A DNA stretch of 64,000 nucleotides from Lycium barbarum (GCF_019175385.1 NC_083339.1:111647601-111711600); one strand, 5' to 3'; numbered from the stretch's first letter, positions 47,301 through 57,800 are shown. Numbers and translations are program-made. Notes: generated by a model from the sequence alone, not told the origin.

Positions 47301-49361
47301 TTCTTTCTCATAATTGTTCTGGCAATATTACTTCAATTTTTGTTGACTGTTCCTGTGACATCATGCTTATCAGAGACTATTTCAGCGGCATTACGCTTCT
47401 TCAGTGACCGTTACAGAGGCACTGCGTCTATTTCTGGTGACTGCCTTGGTAGCATCAGCTCTTTCTAATGAGCATTTTAATAGCACCCCTTCTTTTTGAC
47501 TAGTATTTTGGCAACGCATCCAGTGATTATTCCAGTCATTGTCTGGCACTTTCCAGCAACATCCATGCGACCTGAACTTTCTTATAAGATGCCAGCGGCT
47601 AGGCTTTTCCAATGATTTTCATACAGGTTCTCCATGGCACCATCGAATTCCCTTTTTTTTTTTTTTTTCCTTGGAAGATTTCAATTCTATTATGACTTTT
47701 TACTATTGCAAGGATTGTTTGCTCTTATGTGTCGTCAAAATAAGTAAAGTTGGTTTTCCAATAAAATTTGAGGGGGCCGTTAGTATCCATGTGAAGATGT
47801 TAGAAGTTTTAAGTTCTTAAGTTTCGATACTGCCCATATGTTATTTGACACTTCTAAATAGGTGTACTTTGTTTTTTGATAACCGAGAAATCCCCGAGAG
47901 CTTGAAGTCCGGCAGATAATGGGCCTGTCCTCAATCCTTCTCTGCTTAAATACTAGGCTTTCTCCGCGGCGGGATTGGTATCCGTGATGCGTGCCTAATC
48001 CACACGTCACGCCTGCAGTCTTACCAAGCCTTCGGGGCACTTGTAAATAGTTGTACCTTGTATTCATCAAATTATCAAGTCATCAACACATCTTCTATTC
48101 TCTTATTTTCTCAAATAGCTTACAGTCATTTGTGAATTTCCATGTTCTGATGTTTTGCAACTTGTTTTAGAGACGTAAACTTGACTGAGAAGCTAGACTA
48201 TTCGTCTGCCGTTGCATTGCTGGGGTTTTCTCTTATCTTGGCTGTATTGCGAGTTTTTAATGTGAGAGATGAGGCATCAAGAGTAATGGTTTCTGCTCCC
48301 CTTATTGCATTTGTGACAACCCACATCTTGTATCTGAACTGTTACCAGCTTGACTATGGTATGTCCACTTTCTCCATTACTTTATGTAGGATAATGCATG
48401 ATTATGATACTTTTGCAGTATATACAAATTAATTTGTAGCATCAACTCCATTAGTTTCCTAAATGTATCCTCTATTTTACCTCCATTATCTTTCTCATTG
48501 AATTTTTAGCCATGTTTAATTTCTCAGTGATCACTGATTGGTAGCATCACACATTTGAAACATTTATGGGATCAAAACGATATGTCCTAATAAAAAAAAT
48601 ATGAACTACTCCATATGTAACAATATACTTCATAAATTAACAAATTGCCATAAACTTGTTACGTTCTGTGACCTTAAATTTTTTTAGGATGCTTGGAACA
48701 TTACGAGGTCTGGTTATGAGTTTATGTATTGTACCTTCAGCATCAAGAAAACTTCAGTGCTTATAGTTTAAGATGCTTGTGAATACTTTTTTGACTATAG
48801 AAAGTGTGATGGAAAAATAAGTAATACGACAAGATAAAATGATGATGAGAAAATGCAGAGGCTATTGGAGCAATGTGTATGAATTGAGAAAAGAAAATAT
48901 GTTACAGATGACTGAATTTCTTCTGACTTCCAATTTTAGTTGTTGTTACTTGCCTTGTGTCACTTTTTTGAAGTTAAACTATGATGTATGATTTATAGTT
49001 GGCTATTTGGTTTTCATAAAGGTGTCGAAGTGTTGTGAAGTAGGAAAACTGATGTTTGCTTGATCACAATGCAGGGTTGAACATGAAAGTCTGTCTGGCT
49101 ATGGGCATTCTGCAGCTTATCTTATGGGCTGTCTGGGCAGGCGTTACTCGCCATCCATCACGCTGGAAATTATGGGTTGTGGTGATTGGTGGAGGTTTCG
49201 CTTCACTCCTTGAGATATATGACTTTCCTCCCTATAGGGGATTTGTGGATGCCCATGCTCTATGGCATGCCACCACCATTCCTCTGACCTACTTGTGGTG
49301 GAGCTTTGTGCGGGATGACAGTGAATTCAGGACAACAACTCTCATCAAGAAAGTAAAGTAG
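41317..49361 (+). CDS. PGAP3/Per1-like GPI-anchor remodelling protein, 5 exons
   Basis: Exons 41317-41411, 43563-43824, 43924-44120, 48171-48358 and 49075-49361 join in frame to 342 aa (Arabidopsis homologues about 343); all introns are GT-AG. A signal peptide (MERCRLLLFLAILSSILGLL) precedes a Cys-rich lumenal domain (ACVDQCEKTGCVGDKCSQHC, WDCLSDCRYHCM). Several membrane helices follow. The CREST-hydrolase signatures are visible: SWFWSAVFHSRDVNLTEKLD, THILYLNCYQLDYG and DAHALWHATTIPLTYLWW, including the conserved Ser, Asp and His residues. Per1/PGAP3 proteins act in the ER/Golgi on the lipid part of GPI anchors; that role is inferred from the family. Intron 3 (44121-48170) is full of transposon remnants. 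Exon 1 plus promoter is duplicated at 53489. Confidence 0.94.
41686..41934. mobile_element. Stowaway MITE in PGAP3 intron 1
   Basis: Termini TTCCCTCCGTTCACTTTTACT and AGTAAAAGTGAACGGAGGGAG, flanked by TA on each side; 249 bp. Same subfamily as the outer element at 35846. Confidence 0.88.
41958..42178 (+). mobile_element. Diverged tRNA-derived SINE in PGAP3 intron 1
   Basis: Retains 'tctagtggcatgaag' (A-box region), 'gccatggtggatggagttacctg', 'ggaatgagt' and 'gacccagacaccacc', in the same order as the SINE at 20914, but with many changes and a poor B box. Confidence 0.65.
44730..44945 (+). mobile_element. TS-type SINE in PGAP3 intron 3
   Basis: 'tttgagccaaggatctatcggaaacagcc', 'ggggtaaggtcagcgtac', 'ccctccccagactcca', 'gtgggattacac', then GTT repeats at 44933-44945. 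The 5' limit is approximate. Confidence 0.8.
45165..45715. mobile_element. Non-autonomous DNA element with imperfect inverted ends
   Basis: The left end 'ggcgtacgcaggatc...aaggggtgtc' and right end 'gacaccccttgg...gggtgcgtcc' are inverted relatives. A SINE lies inside. Superfamily uncertain, possibly hAT. Confidence 0.5.
45443..45597 (-). mobile_element. tRNA-derived SINE inside the DNA element, PGAP3 intron 3
   Basis: The minus strand starts 'aaaaggggctttgtggcttgctg', has a good B box (GAGTTCGAACC) and ends in a poly-A tail (T run at 45444-45462). No target duplication was identified. Confidence 0.7.
47868..48060 (-). mobile_element. tRNA-derived SINE with about 17-bp target duplication, PGAP3 intron 3
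   Basis: The minus strand begins 'gtgccccgaaggcttggtaagactgcagg' (A-box region), has a degraded B box ('ggataccaatccc') and ends in an A-rich tail. Flanks TAAATAGGTGTACTTTG (47855-47871) and TAAATAGTTGTACCTTG (48044-48060) match at 15 of 17 positions. Confidence 0.82.
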
Positions 49362-50199
49362 ATTGAAGAATAGTGTGAAGAATCGTGTATTTCTAATTGC
49401 TAATCATGTAAGAAATCATTGCTTGTTCAGGTCTTTGTTAGTTGTCAGTAGGCTGTCCTTTTTTCTCGCAATGTGCACTTCTAGGAGATGCCTAGCCATG
49501 CGAGTTTCTATTTCCAGCTTTAGTAGGTCTAGGTCGGATTTGTTGTTTGATTCTCACATTCACCTCCAGTAGTTTTGTAATAACATTTGAAACTCTACGC
49601 TGTTGCTTATTGTGCTTTTGTGGCTTGAACTATAAATGAGCTAGGCTACAAGATCAATTCATTTTAAGCTCCTTGACTTGAATTACGTATTACGTGTGTC
49701 TCCATAGTTTTCATGGTCTTCCAGAAACCACGTTTAATATTCGCACTGGACATTATTATAGCCTTTAGGTAGTTATACATTGTTGTGAAATACTAGTACT
49801 ATTCTTTGCTATACATTATTGTCAAATGATTTCAGGTCAGGTGCCCATAAGATGTCATTCCAGATCCATGCTATTACGATTTAGTGGTGTGATATTCATG
49901 CATTTCAAATGCCTAAAGCAGATTCTGTAATATTTACAATCTGTATTCCTAAAACCTGGGCTCTTATACTTATTTGTGTTGGTAGTAAATATTTGTCATT
50001 TGGTGCAGCAGCAAGTCATATATACATGCAAGCAAGTAGTGAAAACATTGTCCTTTTGAGGTGTACACGGGTGACTTGCATAAAGAGATACTTCTGCGCT
50101 GCTATTTAAATAGTTCTTTATTATGATATTTGTGCGAAAATAGCTTTTAAAATTTAATGAAAAATATCTGGATTAAAATGCTCTTTAGCGGTAGAGATG
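49362..50199 (+). other. 3' flank of the PGAP3 gene
   Basis: Presumed 3' UTR, then AT-rich intergenic sequence; no gene recognised. Confidence 0.5.
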
Positions 50200-51560
50200 G
50201 CACAAATTGGATATTCAAAGCTACAAACAAAGAAGAGAAATAAATACTTTTCAGATATGTAAGTCATGAAAGTGTGACTTCATGCTATATTCAATTTAAT
50301 TGGCCGAAACATGTACGAAATACTTTCCTAGAAACGATATATGCTCCCTCTCCTCCGAGATTGCTATGGGATTATGTGCAAATAGCTGTAGTAGATATCA
50401 CAAGTCTTTTGGAAATCTATGCTGAACAAACAGTGAAAAAATCCATCTTAGGAAAGCAAGAATTTTTTTGATTTTCAAGAGCAAGATTTTGTAGAAGAGA
50501 AAAGAGTTTTGGGAGGAAGAAAGATACTTTTCAGAAAGAGGAAAAAGTTATTTTTTAGAAAGAAGAAAAAGTTACTTTTCGGAATAATGTTGAATCGATT
50601 TTTTATAGATAAAATATTTAATAACCAACACACCATTTTAATAAAAGACACATCCTTTCACTAAAAGACAACTTTCTTATAAAACTCTTTGTATATAATT
50701 TATACTTAGATAAAAATTTCAACAAAAAAATCATATTAATCGATCATGATTTCAAAGCTATAAATAAAAATGAGAAAAAAAAAATACATTTTAAAACCGT
50801 GGCATACAACTCATAATCGGTATGTATTTCATGTAATCTAGTTGGCCTGTTAAATTAGTCAAAACTCATATCGGATCGTCATGATTTAAAAGGTGCAAAC
50901 AAAAAAGTATGTGGCATGCAAATCATGTCAAATCATTTAGACTTCGATTGTATTCAACCTAGTTTCCTGTTGCTCAAAAACCATGGTGGACCCCATAATG
51001 TCAAAGCTACAAACAAAAGTATGTGACATGCAGGTCATGCCAAATAACTATGATTTCATGCTATGTTCAACCTAATTATCTTGTTGAATTACTCATAAAT
51101 TATATTGGATCGTCATGATTTTAAATCTACACACAAAGAAACGGAAAAATGTACTTTTAGGTATCACCCGTGAAATACAGTGAAATAGAATTACACGAGT
51201 GAGATTGATCTTAAAGAATTATTTTTTTGGTATCATGAGTGAAATCTTAAAGAATTACTTTAAGGTAGTATGAGCAAACTATTATTATACGTACCAACAG
51301 AAGAAAAAAAAAAAAATTTTAGAAACCTATCTAAGCCATGACAATCTGATATGAATAAGAATTCATGTTTTATTGCACCTAGTTATTTTGTTGGATTACT
51401 CACAAATCATACCGAATTCTCATGATTATAAGCCACAAACAAAGAAGAGAAAATAGTACTACAAGTCATGAACAGAACAGTACTAACTTCATGATATATG
51501 CAACCTATTTATCTGGTTGAATCACTCACAAACATATTTAATGATCGTCACAACAAATTT
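50200..51560. repeat. Degenerate tandem repeat, unit about 110-160 bp
   Basis: Recurring blocks in a fixed order: 'tcatgattt(ca)aaagctacaaacaaa', 'atgtgacatgca(g/a)(g/a)tcatg', 'cttcatgctat(g/a)ttcaacctaatt', 'tgttgaattactca'. At least six units are recognisable between 50210 and 51540, with indels. Non-coding. Confidence 0.6.
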
Positions 51561-51599
51561 GAGTAGTCATTAAAGGCCCCAGCCTATATTGCAAAGATA

Positions 51600-52617
51600 T
51601 ATATGTTGTTTGCCTTGTTGGTCAATTTTAAATATGCTCATTTTTATAACTCATATATGGAAAATCGGAACCAAAAAATGAATAATAGTCCCCGAGCAAT
51701 TTCTTGATTGTACATCTTGAGTCTTTGGTTGTCCGCCATGTAGATGATTTCAACGAGGTCCTTACAGCGTCACTAAGTATGGGCTACTAAAGTGCAATCA
51801 GCAAAATATTCTGTGGTTGTAAATCCAACAGCGATATATTGAACTAGTTGGTTACAATGATGAACATGCATGGCTCCTGTGGTGCACTCCGCATGCTTGC
51901 ATAATCTTCACTAATTATATCCGGTCTTTAATGATTTGCGATTCTAAACTAAAGATGTGTGTAATGTACTAAGTACTCTTTTAAATTTTGTGATTTCAAA
52001 TTTATCATGTACGGAGTTTGATTTGTAACTTACTAAATATAGAAATAGTCGCTCTCTTTAAAACAAATCAAAAATAAAAATAAGATACTTAGTCGCTCTT
52101 TTTAAAACAGATTAAAAATGAAAATAAAATACTTAAATTGGAATGGAGCGATCTAGTAAAATTTAGCTATATACTCAAAAGAAATAAGAAAGAAGTTGGA
52201 AGATTTAACATGTTTAATAGTATTAAAATGGAAATAAATTAAAGTGCATTCTAGAATATATACATTTTGTGACAGATGAAATAGCTCCCCAATTTATCTC
52301 ATTGCAATACAATGAGCTTGAATTGTATGACCGCACATCCCAAAATTTTCACTTGCCTTAAACAAAGTCAACAAATTATAAGATGACCATGTTGACTAAT
52401 TACTACTACTATAACTCTACTATAACTCAGTGCATGTTTTTTTGTGGTTGGAAATATCTACATAATGTCACTAAATTACAAAACCACTTGTATACGTCCG
52501 TACCACCCAAATGTTGAGTGCGAAACTAGGAATATCTCCTAAATCCTTACTTAAGGAACTAAACTTCGAGCATTTCCATTGCATATAAACTGTCAAAGAA
52601 GTAATAACCAGAATTAC
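51600..52617 (-). other. 3' flank of CBF copy 1
   Basis: From about 51880 the sequence matches the 3' flanks of the other two CBF genes ('ggctcctgtggtgcactccgc', 'gaaactaggaatatctcctaaatcc'), so the downstream spacer was duplicated together with the genes. Confidence 0.6.
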
Positions 52618-53253
52618 TTAGATAGAATAACTCCATAAAAACATGTCCGCATCATCAGCTTCCGCGTGATCTTCAATTTCCAAACATTGAGGTGGAGGTA
52701 GCATCAGTCCTTCGGCCATGTCAGCAAGTAATCCCGGCATGTAAAAGAGCGCTTCCTCATCCATAAAGAACATACTCTTTGGCGTTTCAGGAGAATTGAT
52801 CACTTCTTCTGACTTCGATGGTCGGAAAGATTCAGCGGCCTGAGCAGCCGCCTTCTGAATATCTGTGGTGTCAGAGGAAGCCGGGATAGGCAACCTCCAA
52901 GTAGAGTCAGCAAAATTCAAGCAAGCAGAACGACCCTTCAATGCTATAGCTGCCACGTCATGAGCTCTTGCTGCCATTTCTACTGTTGGAAAAGTGCCAA
53001 GCCACATCCTTGATTTTTTATTTGGTTCGCTGACTCTAACTTCACAAACCCATTTTCCGGAATTCCTTTTCCTCACTCCCCTGTATATCGGATGTCGAGT
53101 TTCCTGAAACTTCTTTCTTCCCGCTCGCTTTTTTGGGTTATTTGAAGCTAACATCATTGATGAATATTCAGTAAGATTAGTGGAGCTGCTACTATCAGAC
53201 GTTGATGATAAGTCAGTCAGTGAGTCCGAATAATAACGTCTAAAAATATCCAT
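52618..53253 (-). CDS. CBF/DREB1 transcription factor, copy 1
   Basis: Intronless, 211 aa. CBF signature [16 protein letters not shown] (residues 40-55), AP2 domain about 56-117 ([17 protein letters not shown]... to ...CLNFAD), then DSTWR (116-120) where CBFs normally have DSAWR, and LWSYSI at the C-terminus. CBFs bind the CRT/DRE element (core CCGAC) and drive cold and dehydration genes; the C-terminal acidic half activates transcription. A two-residue insertion (Val74-Ser75) splits the usual [11 protein letters not shown] motif into [13 protein letters not shown] and displaces the Glu at AP2 position 19. It is the most diverged of the three copies. Confidence 0.93.
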   Translation of the reverse strand: MDIFRRYYSDSLTDLSSTSDSSSSTNLTEYSSMMLASNNPKKRAGRKKFQETRHPIYRGVRKRNSGKWVCEVRVSEPNKKSRMWLGTFPTVEMAARAHDVAAIALKGRSACLNFADSTWRLPIPASSDTTDIQKAAAQAAESFRPSKSEEVINSPETPKSMFFMDEEALFYMPGLLADMAEGLMLPPPQCLEIEDHAEADDADMFLWSYSI

Positions 53254-53336
53254 TTTTGGTCACTGTTGGTTGAGAGAGAATTAGAGTAAAGAGTAGTCTT
53301 GGATATTTCTTCAGGTAGAGGTTTTTACTTTCTATG

Positions 53337-53345
53337 TATTTATAG
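53337..53345 (-). promoter_or_regulatory. TATA box of CBF copy 1
   Basis: CTATAAATA on the minus strand, about 85 bases upstream of the ATG. About 100 bases further up lies the shared CBF upstream block with an AAAATATC evening-element-like core (about 53443-53450) and a CCAAT motif (about 53467-53471, minus strand). Confidence 0.65.
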
Positions 53346-53488
53346 AGGAAGTGAAGCATTTGTTGAAGCTAAAAAGTACGAGGACGCTAAAATACACGGT
53401 CTGTGAGGAGATAGGCTGGATTTTTTTGTGGTTCAAAATATCCCAGCTGTTTTGTGGGACAAGTGGATTGGTTTCAGAAAAGTATAAC

Positions 53489-54043
53489 AAGTATATAAAA
53501 AGATGGAGGGCAATAAGGGAAAAAAAAGAAGACGGAAGGCAAACATGTAAAATATAAAGATATTCCACGTGTCTCATCGTGAAACGGCATCTCTGTTCAC
53601 GAGATTCCATAACACACACCGGTGTCACGCTTTTCAGCTCACCTCACTCTTCTCCCAAAATCCCCCCTCAACTCCCATCTCTCTCTCCGTTGTTATTCAT
53701 CGATTCCACATGCTTAATATCCTCAAATCAAGACTTCATCACTGTATAATAAATATCCTTTTAAGACACAAACATATTGATGGAAAACAATCAGTCAACT
53801 CAATACGCAAAGTTTCACTTTCGTCCGTTAATTCTATAGCAATTCTTTCCCTTTTGACTTTACTAACTGCTCTCTTCTATATCACGAATCCCGATGGAAC
53901 GGTGTCGTTTGCTTCTATTCCTTGCTATTCTCTCCTCTATTCTTGGACTCCTTCATGCTAGTGCCGGCGATGCCGATCCGCTTTACAGGTAAACTCATAT
54001 TTACTATTTTGGCCTAATTTAAGGGTGTATCGTGTTCATTTTC
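53489..54043 (+). pseudogene. Copied promoter and first exon of the PGAP3 gene
   Basis: 555 bp match 40912-41467 with only about ten differences. The 95-bp coding exon (53894-53988, with signal peptide) is identical to the source, and its GT donor is preserved. No later PGAP3 exon follows; the downstream sequence is CBF spacer. It lies head-to-head with CBF copy 1 and is antisense to CBF copy 2. The G-box (53566-53571) is intact, so it could still be transcribed. Confidence 0.92.
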
Positions 54044-54605
54044 ACCGGATTCAGAATTTAAATTTTAGGAGTTAAATTGAACCCCACTTATTATGCTATA
54101 TATGCCCCTGTCTACCGTGACTTTGGTTGAGGGTAAGCACTTTTCCATCTAGAAAAAAAAAACCCTCTTTGAATACTGCAAGGGCAAAGACTCCGATTAT
54201 CGTGTATACGAATATCTGTCTTAAAACATGGATTATCCCTCTCAACAGTTGTGTTTCTGTGTTGTGTTATCAGATCATTATGTCTTCCCATTTAGTGATG
54301 TGCTAATTAAACTGGGATATGCACGGCTCCAGAGCTGCAGTCCTGAATAGTTTTAACTTCAGCATGTTTGCATAATCTTTGCTTACATCGGGTCAAAACA
54401 CTAAAATTTAGCTACTTAAAAATCTAGAAAATAAGTTGGAAATTTCAGTTCTTTTAATATCAAAATGACAACTTGCATACATCCGTACCATCGAAATATT
54501 GAGTACGAAACTAGGAATATCTCCTAAATCCTTATTTAAGGAACTTCACATTGAGCATTTCCATTGTATCTATACTGTCTAAGAAGTTCTAAAAACCAGA
54601 GTTGT
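54044..54605. repeat. Duplicated spacer module 1 and 3' flank of CBF copy 2
   Basis: 54070-54322 is nearly identical to 60465-60713 ('gaaccccacttattatgctatat', 'ttgagggtaagcacttttccat', 'ggattatccctctcaacag'). From about 54322 the sequence is the shared CBF 3' flank. Confidence 0.8.
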
Positions 54606-55244
54606 TTATCTAGAATAGCTCCATAAAGACATGTCAGCATCAACTTCAGCATGGTCTTCGATTTCTAAATATTGCGGTGGTGGAGGTAGGATCAGTCCTT
54701 CAGCCATATCCGCAAGTAATCCCGGCATGTAGAAGAGTTCTTCTTCATCCACGAAGGACATACTCTGTGGCCTTTCAGGAGTCCATGATTCTCCTGAAGC
54801 ACTTTCGGACTCTCGTGGACGAAAAGCTTCGGCAGCCTCTGCAGCTGCCTTTTGAATATCTTTGGTGTCAGAGGAAGCCGGGGTAGGCAACCTCCAAGCA
54901 GAGTCAGCAAAGTTCAAGCAAGCAGAACGACCCCTTAATGCTAAAGCTGCCACATCATGAGCTCTTGCCGCCATTTCTAATGTTGGGTATGTCCCCAGCC
55001 AAATCCTTGAGTTTTTATTGGGTTCTCTGACTTCACAAACCCATTTTCCTGAATTCCTCTTCCTGACTCCCCTATATACTGGATGTCGAGTTTCCAGAAA
55101 CTTCTTCCTCCCAGCTGGCTTCTTGGGGTTGTTTGAAGCTAACATAACTGATGAATATTCAGTAAGATTAGTGGAGCTGCTATTATCAGACGTTGATGAT
55201 GAGTCAGTAAGTGGGTCCGAATAATAGCTTCGAAAAATATCCAT
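54606..55244 (-). CDS. CBF/DREB1 transcription factor, copy 2
   Basis: Intronless, 212 aa. [16 protein letters not shown] (40-55) precedes the AP2 domain ([20 protein letters not shown], then [20 protein letters not shown]), with Val14 and Glu19 of the DREB class in place. DSAWR follows (114-118) and LWSYSR ends the protein. The KKSR motif reads KNSR here. An acidic Met/Leu-rich C-terminal half ([17 protein letters not shown]) is the likely activation region. Expected to bind CRT/DRE elements in cold-response promoters. Its upstream region lacks a block present at the other copies (see findings). Confidence 0.95.
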   Translation of the reverse strand: MDIFRSYYSDPLTDSSSTSDNSSSTNLTEYSSVMLASNNPKKPAGRKKFLETRHPVYRGVRKRNSGKWVCEVREPNKNSRIWLGTYPTLEMAARAHDVAALALRGRSACLNFADSAWRLPTPASSDTKDIQKAAAEAAEAFRPRESESASGESWTPERPQSMSFVDEEELFYMPGLLADMAEGLILPPPPQYLEIEDHAEVDADMSLWSYSR

Positions 55245-55332
55245 TCTTGGTGAGTCACAGCTGGTTGATAGGGTAAAAAGTAGTCTTAGATATTTCTTGA
55301 GGTAAAGATTTTTTCTTTATGGGTGAGGTGGC

Positions 55333-55342
55333 TCTATATATA
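55333..55342 (-). promoter_or_regulatory. TATA box of CBF copy 2
   Basis: CTATATATAG, about 90 bases upstream of the ATG, within a block (CTATATATAGTGGATGTGTA on the plus strand) shared with copy 3. Confidence 0.7.
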
Positions 55343-56028
55343 GTGGATGTGTAACTACTGTGATAAGTGAAGCTAAAAAATTTGATGGCTCAAGCAAAAC
55401 ACGTTGTTTTTGGGGCTAAAAACTAAAAAGTGGACAGTCTGGATTATGGGACGAGTAGATTGGGTTCCAAGTATTAAGTATACTGTCTCTTACTCGTTTG
55501 GGTTTCCTTTCTACTTATGTGGCAGCTTGTGATTCGTTCTAGTTTCTACCTCTTCCTTCATTTCCTTTCCTTTTGGAGAGTATACTTTATCTAGAGCATT
55601 TGACTATTTAGTCTATTACTGACCATCTCCGACATTTGAAAATCATAAGACAATTATAATTGTTTGTTTAAATTAATTAAATTTAAAATATATATTGATA
55701 ATATAAATTCTTTTATTAGTGAATTATAACATGTGATAGCCTATTAGTTATTCTATTGACATTAATGCTTATCATTAAATTTGATCTATAATTACTTAAC
55801 AAGTGACTTAATGATATTTTCGATATTGTGTGCATTAAACTTAACTACTCCACGTGTTTCAAAATATTTGTCTTACTTTCCTTTTAGTTCGTTATTTTTT
55901 TTTTTTATAGCTCTTTAATTTCAATTTTCTACATAGCATGTTTAAGATCACAAGTTTAAAAGATATTTTAGTACATTGTACATATCTTTAGTTAACAATC
56001 ATAAGATTCAAAAAATTTCTTTACTTTC
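55343..56028. other. Upstream region of CBF copy 2
   Basis: Promoter of copy 2 up to about 55560, then AT-rich sequence without a recognised gene. Confidence 0.5.
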
Positions 56029-56265
56029 TTAAACTGAAAGTGCAGAGGAAGAAGTGGCAGAAGCTCTCTGCATTAGCTCCTTCTTCATGTCATTAAAATT
56101 TCCAAGAGGAAAACTTGGTGTTGCTCCTTCAAACCCATTTGCCTTTAGCTTCCGATATGTCAGTTTAGGCAGAATCCACCAAGAATATAATATTTTGCAT
56201 AACAAAGAGAAAATGGTGACCATGCCTAATAGGCTAGCAACTTGAGAAAATTGGATGAATTCCAT
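56029..56265 (-). pseudogene. Cytochrome P450 N-terminal fragment (CYP714-like)
   Basis: 78 residues beginning MEFIQFSQVASLLGMVTIFS (membrane anchor). The sequence continues YRKLKANGFEGATPSFPLGN, the Pro/Gly-rich hinge typical of CYP714-type P450s, and ends in a stop shortly after FNDMKKELMQRA. The I-helix, ExxR and haem-binding Cys regions are all missing, so it cannot be a working enzyme. CYP714 enzymes modify gibberellins; the assignment rests on the hinge motif only. Confidence 0.7.
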
Positions 56266-56866
56266 TTTTCTCACTTTATTGATCTTTCTCTCAATAGAAG
56301 AATTGTCGAGGTTGATTAGTAAATGGGTTCTTAAAGTAATGGAAAGTACAGAAATTGTGTTGATGAGTGAGGAGAGTTTATAGAAGGACAAGTTTGACGA
56401 GCCCTCAAAGAAGTCAAATGATGACAATTGACCAATGTCAGAGAAATTAAATAACCAGTTTGGACGTATTTAATTTGAACATGAATATATTACGAGGAGG
56501 ATAATCAGAGCCAATTACTCGGGATCAATTAACGGCAGGTAAAACCTGTGGAAGGTGAAGGTTGAGTGCCTTTTGGAGTTGTGGTGTAGGACTAAATGAC
56601 AAATCAGTTGTATCCTCCTATAGGGGAGAGTCCAAATGTAAAGATCATGTTGAAAAATAAGTTAAAATAGTTGACCTTTCAAATACTTGAAGCCATTGAT
56701 ATTTTTGTCTTACTGAACTACACTCGCTCATTCACTCACTTGCATTAATACACGGTTTAATTAACAGTTAGCATCATTTGTAAATTGCAACTACCTGCCC
56801 TTTGCAAGAAATAATGAAAGAAACTAGTGGACCACGTGGAGCACGTCCAGTAAATAGGAATCTCAC
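56266..56866. other. Intergenic sequence upstream of the P450 fragment
   Basis: Possibly the old P450 promoter. No gene or clear repeat recognised. Confidence 0.4.
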
Positions 56867-57110
56867 GGGGACAAGTGGATTGGTTTCAGAAAAGTAGTAA
56901 ATTCCAAGTTATGAGTGTGTATCTAACTCGTGTGGCAACTTGTGAATATTTCTGGTTTCTGCCTCTTTTTGAAGTAAAAAGGCATCTTATTCGAATTTTG
57001 CCATTTAAGTGGTGTATCCTGCATTTTAAGTTTTTTTTTTTTTTTTTTTTGTACAAACGTTTGATTCCCTTTCAAAATAGATTTTTTGTCCTTCACAAAA
57101 CACATACAGA
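56867..57110 (-). repeat. Orphan CBF upstream block
   Basis: Aligns with 59878-60145, the distal upstream region of CBF copy 3 ('gtggattggtttcagaaaagta', 'ggcatctta(g/t)tcgaa', 'tgccatttaa', 'gtatcctg(c/t)attttaag', 'cttcacaaaacaca'). No CBF coding sequence is attached: the expected proximal promoter and gene are absent. Confidence 0.8.
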
Positions 57111-57439
57111 GACGCCACACCCATAAGGAATTTAAGCCCCATATTTTGCCAAGTGGATTACGGGTCCAACTTCCAGCAAAAAAACGACCTAGCCTCAGCC
57201 CCACCATATTACACTCTCTCTCTCTTTCCGTTAGTCCAGATTTATGTTACCTTTATCTTTACCACCGGTTATTCAATAATCAAGCACTTTAAAACTAAGT
57301 AGTAGTAATTCTTTCTCTTTATTCTTCTTCTCTCAAGTAATTCCATCATTTTTTGAATGTCATTCAAATCCATAAATTACTTTCAAGAAAATAAAAAGAA
57401 ACATAAAGGAAGAACACCATTAACGGCCTCGACAAATAA

Positions 57440-57800
57440 TTAAGTTTTGATGCTGTTTCTGTGAAACCCATCGGCAACAAGCAGCAATGCATAATTTTGT
57501 ACACAATATTAGCTGGGATATCCCAATATTAACTATGGAATTAATTTTGTATCATGTTTGGTAGAAGGTAAAAAATTATCCTGGGATAAATTTATACCTT
57601 GTATCAAAGAAAGTATAAAGTGCATCCCAAACTTAAAGATGGGATATCCCATCTTATCCCATTAATCTTGAGATTATTTTATCCCATCTCTTGGAACTGA
57701 TTGAGATGAGATAAATCAGTCCCAAGAGATGGGATAAATTAGTCCCAAAATTATAATCCTGAGATACTTTTGTCTACATACCAAACGATCCCTTAGAGAT
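57440..57800. mobile_element. MITE-like element with strong internal hairpin
   Basis: Rich in 'gggataa/ttatccc' motifs. An inverted repeat pairs 57678-57702 with 57713-57738 (TTTATCCCATCTCTTGG...) with one mismatch. The edges read 'tttggtagaaggt' and 'accaaacgatcccttag', a common Solanaceae MITE style. Limits approximate. Confidence 0.55.

Noticed and set aside
50200..51560. CRISPR-like array
   Set aside because: Repeats are long, degenerate and adjacent without distinct spacers, and the genome is eukaryotic.
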